Shown here: piece after piece, positions 1 through 7,168 of the stretch
Layout: every line of letters begins with the position of its first letter
Numbering within the stretch: position 1 is the first letter of the stretch
NCBI GenBank assembly: GCA_937991555.1
Contig: CALKHU010000143.1
Coordinates: 1 to 13,247 of the forward strand
Length of the DNA: 13,247 bases
Direction of reading: 5' to 3'
Source: an uncultured Caulobacter sp.
GTDB taxonomy: Bacteria > Pseudomonadota > Alphaproteobacteria > Caulobacterales > Caulobacteraceae
Program-made: the position numbers and the translations under genes
Notes under the pieces: generated by a model
Told to the model about the DNA's origin: nothing
What the model saw: the letters and a program-made list of their open reading frames with translations, nothing else
The model's database searches: none

Positions 1-41
1 CCGGCCAGGGCGGCCGCGACCGTTCTGCGATCCTGTTTCAT
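1..41 (-). CDS. 5' fragment of a leftward gene with a signal-peptide-like N-terminus
   Basis: Reading leftward from an ATG at 41, the frame stays open to the window edge and gives MKQDRRTVAAALA. A charged start with an Arg pair followed by an Ala-rich hydrophobic run resembles the beginning of a Sec or Tat signal peptide or lipoprotein signal. The next upstream ATG (49) stops at once, so 41 is the only plausible start. No strong Shine-Dalgarno sequence is seen. Only 13 complete codons are visible, so function cannot be assigned and even its reality is uncertain. If real, it is divergent from purL with only 58 bp between the two start codons. Confidence 0.3.
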   Translation of the reverse strand, partial: MKQDRRTVAAALA

Positions 42-64
42 GCCGCCATGGTGACTCGCCTGTC

Positions 65-93
65 CTGACATTTCGAGGGGAATCCGCTAAGTC
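65..93 (+). promoter_or_regulatory. Predicted housekeeping sigma promoter of purL
   Basis: CTGACA at 65-70 (five of six matches to TTGACA) is followed after 17 bases by TAAGTC at 88-93. The wider motif GCTAAGTC at 86-93 matches the Caulobacter -10 consensus GCTANAWC at seven of eight positions. Counting the last base of the -10 hexamer as -7 puts the start of transcription at or next to position 100, the A of the purL start codon. The transcript would then be leaderless. This is a prediction from spacing and consensus only. Confidence 0.5.
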
Positions 94-99
94 CCCGCC

Positions 100-2298
100 A
101 TGACCGCCTCCCCCGCGAAGACCATGGCCGAAACGGCCGTCGAGTTCGGCCTCAAGCCGGACGAGTACGCCGTCATTCTCAAGCGCCTCAACCGCGAGCC
201 GAACCTCGTCGAACTGGGCGTTTTCTCGGTGATGTGGAGCGAGCACTGCTCCTACAAATCGAGCCGCAGGCACCTCGGCAAGTTCCCGACCAAGGGCCCG
301 AAGGTCATCTGCGGTCCGGGCGAGAACGCCGGCGTCATCGACATCGGCGACGGCCAGGCCTGCATCTTCAAGATGGAGAGCCACAACCACCCGTCCTACA
401 TCGAGCCCTACCAGGGCGCGGCGACGGGCGTCGGCGGCATCATGCGCGACGTCTTCACCATGGGGGCGCGGCCGGTCGCGCTGCTGAACGCGCTGCGTTT
501 CGGCGATCCTTCGCACCCGAAGACGAAGCGGCTGGTCAGCGGCGTGGTCGCGGGCATCGCCGGCTACGGCAACTGCGTGGGCGTGCCGACCGTGGCGGGC
601 GAGACCAACTTCCACCGCGGCTACGACGGCAACATCCTCGTCAACGCCATGTGCGTGGGCCTGGCCGACGCCGACAAGATCTTCTACTCGGCCGCGCCCG
701 CCGCCGGCCTGCCGGTGGTCTACTTCGGCTCCAAGACCGGCCGCGACGGCATCCACGGCGCGACCATGGCCTCGGCCGAGTTCGACGACGAGAGCGACGA
801 GAAGCGCCCGACGGTGCAGGTCGGCGATCCGTTCGCAGAGAAGCTGCTGATCGAGGCCACCCTCGAGCTGATGAAGACCGGCGCGGTCGCGGCCATCCAG
901 GACATGGGCGCGGCGGGCCTGACCTCCTCGTCGGTCGAGATGGCCGGCAAGGGCGGCGTCGGCATCGAGCTCGACCTCGACGCCGTGCCGCAGCGCGAAG
1001 AGGGCATGACGGCCTACGAGATGATGCTGTCGGAGAGCCAGGAGCGCATGCTGGCGATCCTCAAGCCCGGCCGCGAGCACGAAGGCCACGCCATCTTCGA
1101 GAAGTGGGGTCTCGACGCCGCCGTGATCGGCCGGACCACCGACACCGGCCACATCGTGCTGAAGCACAGGGGCGAGGTGGTCTGCGACATTCCGCTGAGC
1201 CCGCTGTCGGACGACGCGCCGCTCTATGACCGCCCCTGGGTCGAGCCGGCGAAGCAGCCGCGCCTTGACCCGGGCCAGGTCCCCGCTCCCGCCGACTGGG
1301 AGGCGGCGGTGCTGAAGGTGATCGGCTGCCCGGACATGGCGTCCAAGCGCTGGGTCTGGGAACAGTACGACCGTCACGTCATGGCCGACACGCTGGAGGA
1401 CAGCGCCACCGGCGCCGACGCCGGCATCGTCCGGGTCCACGGAACGCGCAAGGCGCTGGCCGTGACCAGCGACTGCACCCCGCGCTACGTCCAGGCCGAT
1501 CCCTATGAGGGCGGCAAGCAGTGCGTGGCGGAAGCCTGGCGCAACATCACTGCCGTCGGCGCCGAGCCGATCGCCATCACCGACAACCTGAACTTCGGCA
1601 ATCCCGAGCGGCCGGAAATCATGGGCCAGATCGTGCGCGCGATCGACGGCATGGCCGAGGCCTGCCGCGCGCTCGACTTCCCGGTCGTGAGCGGCAACGT
1701 CAGCCTCTACAACGAGACCAACGGCGCCGCCATTCCGCCGACCCCGACCGTGGGCGGCGTCGGCCTGCTGGCCGACTACGGCCGACGCGCGGACTTCTCC
1801 GGGATGAAGCCCGGCCAGACGCTGGTGCTGGTCGGCTCGAACGCCGGCGAGCTCGGCGCCTCGATCTACCTGCGCGAGGTGCTGGGCCGCGAGGACGGCG
1901 CCCCGCCGCCGGTCGACCTGGCTCTGGAGCGCAGGACCGGTGATCTCGTGCGCGGCCTGATCCAGTCGGGACAGGTCTCCGTCGTGCACGACCTTTCGGA
2001 CGGCGGCCTGATCGTCGCCGCCGCCGATATGGCGCTGGCCAGCAACCTCGGCCTGGTGCTGGACGCGACCAGCGAGCAGAACGCCCATCCGTTCCTGTTC
2101 GGCGAGGACCAGGCCCGCTACCTGATCGCCACAGACGCTCCGGAGACGGTGCTGAAGGCCGCCGCGGACGCCGGCCTGCACGCCAGCGTCGTCGGGCAGG
2201 CGGGCGGCGACGTGTTCGCGTCCAGGGGCCTGTTCAGCATCCCCCTGGCCAGGCTCCGCGCCGCCCACGAGGACTGGATGCCGGGGTACATGGGCTGA
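100..2298 (+). CDS. purL: Phosphoribosylformylglycinamidine synthase II (FGAM synthase, PurL)
   Basis: PurL catalyses the ATP- and glutamine-dependent conversion of FGAR to FGAM, the fourth step of de novo purine synthesis, in the cytoplasm. At 732 residues it is the short form that needs separate PurQ and PurS subunits; neither gene lies in this window. The first AIRS-like half carries MWSEHCSYKSSR (residues 45-56), KMESHNHPS (91-99) and GVGGIMRD (110-117), the family's substrate and ATP-binding signatures. The second half repeats the fold, with DCTPRY, DNLNFGNPERPE and SGNVSLYNE. The frame is intact. The ATG at 100 is the first start in the frame and gives the usual family N-terminus. The nearest purine-rich run (AGGGGA, near 75-80) is about 20 bases upstream, too far for a normal ribosome site, which fits a leaderless message. 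Identification is secure. Confidence 0.98.
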   Translation: MTASPAKTMAETAVEFGLKPDEYAVILKRLNREPNLVELGVFSVMWSEHCSYKSSRRHLGKFPTKGPKVICGPGENAGVIDIGDGQACIFKMESHNHPSYIEPYQGAATGVGGIMRDVFTMGARPVALLNALRFGDPSHPKTKRLVSGVVAGIAGYGNCVGVPTVAGETNFHRGYDGNILVNAMCVGLADADKIFYSAAPAAGLPVVYFGSKTGRDGIHGATMASAEFDDESDEKRPTVQVGDPFAEKLLIEATLELMKTGAVAAIQDMGAAGLTSSSVEMAGKGGVGIELDLDAVPQREEGMTAYEMMLSESQERMLAILKPGREHEGHAIFEKWGLDAAVIGRTTDTGHIVLKHRGEVVCDIPLSPLSDDAPLYDRPWVEPAKQPRLDPGQVPAPADWEAAVLKVIGCPDMASKRWVWEQYDRHVMADTLEDSATGADAGIVRVHGTRKALAVTSDCTPRYVQADPYEGGKQCVAEAWRNITAVGAEPIAITDNLNFGNPERPEIMGQIVRAIDGMAEACRALDFPVVSGNVSLYNETNGAAIPPTPTVGGVGLLADYGRRADFSGMKPGQTLVLVGSNAGELGASIYLREVLGREDGAPPPVDLALERRTGDLVRGLIQSGQVSVVHDLSDGGLIVAAADMALASNLGLVLDATSEQNAHPFLFGEDQARYLIATDAPETVLKAAADAGLHASVVGQAGGDVFASRGLFSIPLARLRAAHEDWMPGYMG

Positions 2299-2313
2299 TC
2301 GGCCGGGGCTGGC

Positions 2314-2381
2314 GGGGACTGCTTGGGGCGATAGCCCATAGCTGTCCCCTCAACGGCATCTGACGGTCTTGAGGGGGACAG
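2314..2381. repeat. Compound palindromic element (two overlapping hairpins), REP-like, possible terminator
   Basis: Three GGGGAC/GTCCCC blocks alternate in orientation at an exact 30-base spacing (2314, 2344, 2374). The first hairpin, 2314-2349, is symmetric: GGGGAC, then GCT, then GGGC close on a GATA loop and pair with GCCC, AGC and GTCCCC, with short mismatches between. The second hairpin pairs CTGTCCCCTCAA (2342-2353) with TTGAGGGGGACAG (2369-2381), 12 bp with one bulged G. The two share the middle arm, so they are mutually exclusive folds. A further GTCCC follows at 2389. Repeats ending in GGGGAC/GTCCCC are commonly seen as REP-type elements linked to RAYT transposases; that link is inference here. 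The element lies between convergent purL and the CinA-like gene and could end transcripts from both sides. Confidence 0.6.
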
Positions 2382-2403
2382 GAAACGCGTCCCTTCGGTC
2401 CGC

Positions 2404-2892
2404 CTATGCAGTCCCCAGCACTTCCTCAAACCGCTCCAGCGCGAACTTCGCGAACAGCATCATGTTCTCAGCGCGATCGTTGAGGCCGGTCTCCAGCGTG
2501 AAGCTCGCTTCCACCGGCCCGACGATGCCCACGCAGGTGTGTCCCGCCGCGTCGCCGTAGGGGTTCCCCTCCGGCCCGGCCGCGCCGGTCTCGCACAGGC
2601 CCCAGGTCCCGCGCAGCTTCGTCCGGATCACCCCGGCCATGAACTTCGCATAGGGCTCGGTCGAGGAGCGCATGCCCTCCGGAAGGTCGCCGCGCTGGAG
2701 GCCCAGCAGGCCGCGCGCCACGTTCGGCGTGTAGGTCACCGATGCGCCCTGGTACCAGACGCTGGCCCTGGGCACCGCCAGCAGGGCCGCCGAGACCAGG
2801 CCGCCGGAGGACGACTCCGACACCGCCACGCTCTCGCCGCGCTCGACCAGCCGCGCGGCGATACGCTCGGCGACGGAAATCAGCTCTCTCAT
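2404..2892 (-). CDS. CinA-like (nicotinamide-nucleotide amidohydrolase fold) protein
   Basis: This 162-residue protein is a stand-alone CinA C-terminal domain. Characterised family members (PncC) deamidate nicotinamide mononucleotide in NAD salvage in the cytoplasm. Visible motifs are ESSSGG (26-31, matching ESCTGG, first Ser presumed nucleophile), a Tyr motif SVTYTPNVARGLLG (51-64) and ETGAAGP (101-107). The Lys usually found five residues after that Tyr (YSNxAK) is Ala59 here, so deamidase activity is doubtful; a clade with similar YTxxAR motifs seems widespread in alphaproteobacteria. The start at 2892 has a good purine-rich ribosome site (GGGGAAAGAG) just upstream. The gene is divergent from the DUF3313-type gene, with 107 bp between starts. 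Family assignment is firm; the reaction is not. Confidence 0.85.
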   Translation of the reverse strand: MRELISVAERIAARLVERGESVAVSESSSGGLVSAALLAVPRASVWYQGASVTYTPNVARGLLGLQRGDLPEGMRSSTEPYAKFMAGVIRTKLRGTWGLCETGAAGPEGNPYGDAAGHTCVGIVGPVEASFTLETGLNDRAENMMLFAKFALERFEEVLGTA

Positions 2893-2999
2893 CTCTTTCC
2901 CCTTCGGCTGTTCGCTCCACCTTCTGTTGGCGATCGGCGGCGGCGTCCACCCCTCGCCTCACGGCGCCGCTGGTCGGAGTGAGTGAAAGGGAGTTCCGT

Positions 3000-3812
3000 A
3001 TGCGTCCAGCATCCGGCGCCGGCCTCGCCGTCGCCTGCCTGTTGTTCGGCCCGGTCGCCTGCGCCACCGCCCCGGCGCCGGACGCCGGGTTCCTCAGCCG
3101 GTACGACCAGCTCGGCGGTCGCGGCGACGGCCTGCGCGCCAGCGTGCGGCAATGGCGCGACGCAGAGGCCCTGGCCGGGGTCTCGACGGTGCGGCTCCGC
3201 CCGACGGTGATGCTCGAGGGCGCCGACGCCGGCAGGACCCTGACGCCCGCCGAACGCCGCGGCCTGCTGCGCGAGATCGACGCCCAGCTCTGCTTCGAGC
3301 TGTCCGAGCGTTTCGAAATCGCCGGTCCGGACGGCCGCGCGGACGCCGAGGTGCGGTCGGCGGTGACCTGGTTCGAGCCCACCGGACGCGGAGCTTCGGC
3401 GGTGTCGGCGGCGGCCGCCTTCTTCATCCCGGGTCCGCTGGACCTGCGCGCGCCTGGAACGCTGGGCGCCCTCGGCGTCGAGAGCGAGATGATCGCCGGC
3501 GACGGCCGCCAGATCGCCGCCGTGGCCTGGGCGCGCCAGGCCAACGCCATCGGAACCGATGCGCCCTCCCTGGCCCGGGCGGGCGATGCGCTGCAGTTCG
3601 CCGAGCCCTTCGCCGACGATGTCGCCAAGGCCATGGCCCCGGGCTCCGACCGCGAGCCGCGCCGGTACGACGCCGCCGGCGACCCGTGCCGCGCCTACGG
3701 CCCTCGCCTGCGCGCCGGGTCGTTCGCCGCCAAGCTGATCACCAACCTCTACGTCCCGATTCCGGCCGGCGAGACCGAGGCGCCCGCCGCCGAGCCCGCT
3801 TCTGAACCCTGA
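3000..3812 (+). CDS. DUF3313-type exported protein, probable lipoprotein
   Basis: The product is 270 residues. A short basic start and hydrophobic stretch (about residues 4-20, GAGLAVACLLFGPVACA) form an export signal, with Cys13 and Cys21 as possible lipidation sites. The boxes (AVAC, PVAC) are imperfect, so Sec cleavage without lipid is also possible. The mature part shows the DUF3313 pattern: GFLSRYDQL near the N-terminus, a Val-rich strand with a Pro (STVRLRPTVML), LTPAERRGLLREIDAQL, a hydrophobic AAAFFIPGP segment, an acidic VESEMI strand, and a late FAEPFADDVAKAM helix. The function of the family is unknown. The ATG at 3000 is chosen because AAAGGGAG ends six bases upstream; longer upstream reading in the frame is low-complexity and lacks such a site. 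The C-terminal tail is rich in Ala, Pro and Glu. It converges on the M28 peptidase gene with a 17-bp gap and no hairpin. Confidence 0.75.
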   Translation: MRPASGAGLAVACLLFGPVACATAPAPDAGFLSRYDQLGGRGDGLRASVRQWRDAEALAGVSTVRLRPTVMLEGADAGRTLTPAERRGLLREIDAQLCFELSERFEIAGPDGRADAEVRSAVTWFEPTGRGASAVSAAAAFFIPGPLDLRAPGTLGALGVESEMIAGDGRQIAAVAWARQANAIGTDAPSLARAGDALQFAEPFADDVAKAMAPGSDREPRRYDAAGDPCRAYGPRLRAGSFAAKLITNLYVPIPAGETEAPAAEPASEP

Positions 3813-3829
3813 CGCCGGCGGCTATGCCC

Positions 3830-4729
3830 CTAGCGGACCGGCAGGGTGTCCAGCTGGTCGTCGAACCGGCGCGCGGCGATGACCACCGTCTCGACGGCCT
3901 GGCGGAAGAAGGCCTGGGGGATGGTGCCGTAGTCGTCGGCGGGCTTGTGGTACTCGGGGTGATCCTCGACGCCGAAGTAAACCCACGGGATTCCCGCTCT
4001 CGCGAATACCCCATGGTCCGACTGGTAGGTCCAGTTGTCGAAACTGTCGTCAGGCCCGGTGTCGTGGCCCTGCTTCAGGGTCACCGGCACGAGCGGCGCG
4101 AGGGCGTCGAGCTGGGCCTTGACCCACGGGTTCGGCGACCCGCCGGCGGCGAAGAGCTCGCCCTTCGTGTTCTTCGAGATCATGTCGAAGTTGATGTTCA
4201 GGGCGATCCGCTCGAGCGGGACCGGCGGCGCGGCGACGAAGGCCCGGGCGCCGCGCAGCCCGCCTTCCTCGGCGTCGAGGAAGGCGATCCAGACGTCGTG
4301 CGCCGGCGGCTCGGCGTGGAACGCCTCGGCCACCGCCAGCAGGCCGGCCACGCCCGAGGCGTTGTCGTCGGCCCCGTTGTAGATCTGGCCGTCATGGACG
4401 CCGAGGTGATCGTAGTGGGCGGTGATCACCAGCACTCTGCCGCCCGGCCGGGTTCCCGGGATATGAACCAGCAGGTTGGTCCCCGTGACCGCCTCGCCGC
4501 TCCGGCGCGTGAACGGAAACGTCTGGTCGACGGACGCAAGGCCGATCTCGCGCAGACGGCCCCGGATGTAGTCCGCCGCCTCGGCCGCGCCCTGCGTTCC
4601 GCTGAGTCGCCCCTGCATGGCGTCGGCCGACAGGATGCGGACGTCCTCGAGTGCGCTGGCGCCCGGCCTCGCGACCGCTGGCGTGGCCGCCAGAAGGGCG
4701 ATGAGGGCGGAAAGGATGAAGCGGCGCAT
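3830..4729 (-). CDS. M28-family zinc aminopeptidase, exported
   Basis: The product is 299 residues, a typical length for a single-domain M28 peptidase, which removes N-terminal residues from peptides with two zinc ions. A signal peptide spans residues 1-20 (MRRFILSALIALLAATPAVA, likely cut after AVA), placing the enzyme in the periplasm or outside. Zinc-site motifs are all present: AHYDH (His105, Asp107), NGADDNASG (bridging Asp121), DAEE (152-155, with general-base and ligand Glu), NFDM (Asp182) and DHPEYHKPADD (His261). The start at 4729 is preferred over an in-frame ATG at 4819 because it begins the signal peptide exactly and has GGAG five bases upstream. It is divergent from the esterase-family gene and convergent with the DUF3313-type gene. 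The natural substrate cannot be told. Confidence 0.93.
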   Translation of the reverse strand: MRRFILSALIALLAATPAVARPGASALEDVRILSADAMQGRLSGTQGAAEAADYIRGRLREIGLASVDQTFPFTRRSGEAVTGTNLLVHIPGTRPGGRVLVITAHYDHLGVHDGQIYNGADDNASGVAGLLAVAEAFHAEPPAHDVWIAFLDAEEGGLRGARAFVAAPPVPLERIALNINFDMISKNTKGELFAAGGSPNPWVKAQLDALAPLVPVTLKQGHDTGPDDSFDNWTYQSDHGVFARAGIPWVYFGVEDHPEYHKPADDYGTIPQAFFRQAVETVVIAARRFDDQLDTLPVR

Positions 4730-4823
4730 GGGATCTCCGGGGACTGCAGGCTCCTTCCATGCGGGGCGGGCGGCGCCGATGCAAGCCGGTCGGTCCGGCG
4801 GCGTCCGCACCGGATCCATACCG

Positions 4824-4847
4824 CTTTTTCGGCTTCCCTTTTTCGGC
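4824..4847. repeat. Short direct repeat in the divergent intergenic region
   Basis: CTTTTTCGGC occurs at 4824-4833 and again at 4838-4847, a period of 14 bases. It lies in the 164-bp gap between the divergent M28 peptidase and esterase-family starts. The T-tracts stand out in otherwise GC-rich DNA. It could be part of a promoter or a regulator-binding site; no partner is identified. Confidence 0.3.
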
Positions 4848-4893
4848 CTCGCCCGCTCATCATGCCGGCAACGAGAAGATACGGGAGCGAAGC

Positions 4894-6132
4894 ATGGACG
4901 CCCAGTCGCAATGGACCGGTCTCGACGCCGGCCGGCTTGAGCGCATCACCGATCACATCGAGCGCAACTACATCTCGACGGGCAAGATCGCCGGCTGCCA
5001 GGTGCAGGTCACCCGGCACGGCCACACCGCCTACGCCAGAAGCTTCGGCCATCGCGACCGCGAACGACAGACGCCGTGGACCGACGACACCATCGTCCGC
5101 ATCTATTCGATGACCAAGCCGATCGTCTCGGTCGCCCTGATGACCCTGTTCGAGGAGGGCCGCTTCCAGCTCGACGACCCGGTGCATCGCTTCATCCCTG
5201 AATGGAGGAACCAGCGGGTCTGGGTCTCCGGCGAAGGCGACGCGATGGTCACCGAGGCGCCGCAGCGACCGGTCAGCTTCCGCGACGTCCTCAGCCACAC
5301 CAGCGGCCTCACCTACGGCTCCATGCTGGCCCATCTGACCGGCCTGCCGATCGAGCATCCGGTCGACAAGGCCTATGACGCGATCGGCGTGCGGCGGGGC
5401 GAGGGCGAGACCCTGGACCAGTTCCTGGCCAAACTCGGCCAGGTTCCGCTGCGCTTCCACCCGGGCGAGCGCTGGATGTACAGCCTGGCCACCGACGTCT
5501 GCGGCGGCCTGGTCGAGCGGGTGAGCGGTAAGCCGCTCGCCGACTACCTCAAGGAGCGCATCTTCGATCCGCTCGGCATGGCCGACACGGCGTTCCACGT
5601 TCCCGCCGGCAAGGCCGACCGCTTCGCCGCCAACTACATGCGCATGCCCGACAAGAGCCTGCGCCTGGCCGACGATCCGCAGAAGAGCCCCTACCTCAGG
5701 GATCCGGTCTTCAAGTCGGGCGGCGGCGGCCTCGCGGGCACGATGGCCGACTACGTCCGCTTTGCGGAGATGCTGTGCCGGGGCGGCGAACTGGACGGCG
5801 CCCGGATCCTCGGTCCGCGCACCCTGGACCTGATGACCCAGAACCACCTGAAGGGCGGCGTCGACCTGACCGAGATGGCGATCGGCAGCTTCTCGGAGAC
5901 CGAGAATGCCGGCATCGGCTTCGGCCTCGGCTTCGCCATGACCATCGACCCGACGAAGACGGGCGGCCTGTCGGCCGGGGACTACTATTGGGGCGGCGCC
6001 GCCTCGACGATCTTCTGGGTCGATCCGGCGGAAGACCTGACGGTGGTGTTCATGACCCAGCTGATGCCGTCGGCGACGTTCAACTTCCGGGGCCAGCTGA
6101 AGAACATCGTCTACTCGTCGATCGTGGACTGA
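4894..6132 (+). CDS. Serine beta-lactamase/esterase-family hydrolase (class C beta-lactamase-like, EstB type)
   Basis: The product is 412 residues and belongs to the beta-lactamase (PF00144, family VIII esterase) superfamily. The SMTK tetrad (72-75) supplies the nucleophilic Ser72 and Lys75. HTSGL (135-139) is the usual following motif, YSL (196-198) takes the place of YxN, and WGG (366-368) takes the place of KTG. This set is more typical of carboxylesterases or transesterases than true beta-lactamases. No signal peptide is seen, so it is probably cytoplasmic, which again argues against a role in antibiotic resistance. The ATG at 4894 is chosen because GGGAG ends six bases upstream and the protein then begins like its family; in-frame extension to 4759 has no such support. 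The stop is 3 bp from the convergent lipoprotein gene. The substrate is unknown. Confidence 0.92.
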   Translation: MDAQSQWTGLDAGRLERITDHIERNYISTGKIAGCQVQVTRHGHTAYARSFGHRDRERQTPWTDDTIVRIYSMTKPIVSVALMTLFEEGRFQLDDPVHRFIPEWRNQRVWVSGEGDAMVTEAPQRPVSFRDVLSHTSGLTYGSMLAHLTGLPIEHPVDKAYDAIGVRRGEGETLDQFLAKLGQVPLRFHPGERWMYSLATDVCGGLVERVSGKPLADYLKERIFDPLGMADTAFHVPAGKADRFAANYMRMPDKSLRLADDPQKSPYLRDPVFKSGGGGLAGTMADYVRFAEMLCRGGELDGARILGPRTLDLMTQNHLKGGVDLTEMAIGSFSETENAGIGFGLGFAMTIDPTKTGGLSAGDYYWGGAASTIFWVDPAEDLTVVFMTQLMPSATFNFRGQLKNIVYSSIVD

Positions 6133-6135
6133 CGC

Positions 6136-6789
6136 TCAGCGGTAGCGGTCGGCCGCCCAGACCATCCGTCCCGGCGTCTGCCAGCTCAGGCTGGCCGTCG
6201 CCGCGCGCCGGACGGCCTCTGCCGACTCCGTCGTGCAGTTGTCCTTGGCCGCGGTCAGCCCGGGCAGGAGCTCCCATGTGAGATAGCGTGTCGGCTGGCC
6301 GGCGTCCTGCGGCGGCGGCGGCCCGCAGTCGACGGTCCAGAGGTCCAGCGCGGTCACCTGTCCGTCCGCCGCAAACGTGGTCGGCCGGACGCCGAAGTAG
6401 AGATTGCTCTGCTCGCCCTTGTCATCGACATCGCCGACCTGGAGGACCACCGGATCGCCTGCCGCGAGCAGGCTCAGCTGGCGATCCCAGTCGAGCCGCT
6501 GTCCCTCGTCCCGGGTCGGCGAGCGGATCTGGCCCGGCTCGATCACCACGAAGGTCGCGCACTCGGGCCAGCGGCTCGGCCGGTCCCGCCGGTCGACCTC
6601 GCAGGGCGCGTCGGAGTCGCGATCCTCCATCAGGCTGAGGCTGTCCTTGTTCTCCAGCAGCCAGACGCCCGGCTTCAGGACCGGCGCGCCGATGGCGTCG
6701 GCCTGGTCGAACAGGGGATGGTCGGTCACGACCCGGTTGCAGGCGGACAGCGCCAGCAGGGCGACGACGGCGAGACAGCGGCGGAGCAT
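6136..6789 (-). CDS. Conserved hypothetical lipoprotein with four paired cysteines
   Basis: The 217-residue product starts MLRRCLAVVALLALSAC; LSAC (14-17) is a good lipobox, so it should be lipidated at Cys17. The mature part holds four further Cys (63, 77, 155, 185) that may form two disulfides, and motifs HPLF, LKPGVWLLE and SRWPECATFVV. I recognise this as similar to uncharacterised Caulobacterales lipoproteins but know no function. Longer GTG starts at 6798 and 6792 are possible. The ATG at 6789 is preferred because GAGG (6798-6801 on this strand) sits eight bases upstream, and a GTG at 6798 would overlap that site. It is convergent with the esterase-family gene (3-bp gap) and divergent from the bolA cluster. 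Confidence 0.75.
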   Translation of the reverse strand: MLRRCLAVVALLALSACNRVVTDHPLFDQADAIGAPVLKPGVWLLENKDSLSLMEDRDSDAPCEVDRRDRPSRWPECATFVVIEPGQIRSPTRDEGQRLDWDRQLSLLAAGDPVVLQVGDVDDKGEQSNLYFGVRPTTFAADGQVTALDLWTVDCGPPPPQDAGQPTRYLTWELLPGLTAAKDNCTTESAEAVRRAATASLSWQTPGRMVWAADRYR

Positions 6790-6856
6790 CACAGTCACCT
6801 CACGCAGTATTCACGCACCCGTGAACAGTGCGCCGGTTTCCCTGAACCTGCAAGCG

Positions 6857-6886
6857 TTGACCGGCCCCCGCCTCAGCCGTTGTTAA
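6857..6886 (+). promoter_or_regulatory. Possible promoter of the bolA-type cluster
   Basis: TTGACC at 6857-6862 is a good -35 element. After 18 bases comes TGTTAA at 6881-6886, a weak -10 element. A start near 6893 would give a leader of about 40 bases to the bolA-type gene. The -10 match is only partial, so this is tentative. The region lies between divergent gene starts at 6789 and 6932. Confidence 0.35.
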
Positions 6887-6931
6887 GGTTTCCCGGCCAT
6901 ACAGGCCTGCCGCCTCGTGGAGAATCCACCC

Positions 6932-7168
6932 GTGCCGATGTCCGCAGACGATCTCGAACGCCGCCTCCGCGGCGCCTTTCCAGACGCCGAGATCGTGATC
7001 ACCGACCTCGCTGGCGACGGCGATCACTACAAGGCGCGTATCGTCTCGGAAGCGTTCCGCGGCCTGCCCCGCGTCCGCCAGCACCAGCTCGTCAACAAGG
7101 CTCTCGCCGACGTACTCGGCGGAACCCTGCACGCCCTGGCCCTCGAAACCGCGGCCCCGGCCGCCTGA
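6932..7168 (+). CDS. BolA_H-family protein, CGFS-glutaredoxin partner
   Basis: This 78-residue protein has the class II KH-like BolA fold. BolA proteins bind CGFS monothiol glutaredoxins through a shared [2Fe-2S] cluster and act in iron-sulfur trafficking or iron sensing in the cytoplasm. Conserved features are GDGDHY (28-33, with His32 in the loop that marks the BolA_H type), SEAFRG (39-44), RVRQHQLVNKAL (47-58) and LHAL (66-69, His67). It contains no Cys. The start is taken as GTG 6932 (MPMSADDLE), which has GGAG nine bases upstream and matches the MPM start common in relatives. An upstream GTG at 6917 and the ATG at 6938 are less well placed. Its stop overlaps the next start by one base (TGATG). 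A grxD gene lies one gene downstream, supporting a Fe-S role. Confidence 0.88.
   Translation: MPMSADDLERRLRGAFPDAEIVITDLAGDGDHYKARIVSEAFRGLPRVRQHQLVNKALADVLGGTLHALALETAAPAA

Noticed and set aside
2..103. Rightward open frame across the left edge ending TGA at 101-103, overlapping the purL ATG, as if it were the end of purQ
   Set aside because: The translation (ending RGESAKSPP) has no resemblance to a PurQ C-terminus and runs through the predicted promoter; the overlap is most likely chance.
2539..2982. Long open frames opposite and around the CinA-like gene
   Set aside because: They are Arg/Pro/Ala-rich products typical of antisense frames in GC-rich genes, and the CinA-like protein has clear family motifs.
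3824..5113. A 429-codon rightward open frame across the M28 peptidase and into the esterase gene
   Set aside because: It is antisense to a gene with intact zinc-site motifs and shows low-complexity composition without domains.
4426..5847. A 473-codon leftward open frame over the esterase gene and the M28 5' end
   Set aside because: It mirrors the codon structure of the esterase-family gene on the opposite strand and crosses the M28 signal peptide out of frame; no motifs.
4894..6132. An antibiotic-resistance beta-lactamase
   Set aside because: There is no signal peptide, and the YSL and WGG variants are those of family VIII esterases; the SxxK motif alone does not show lactamase function.
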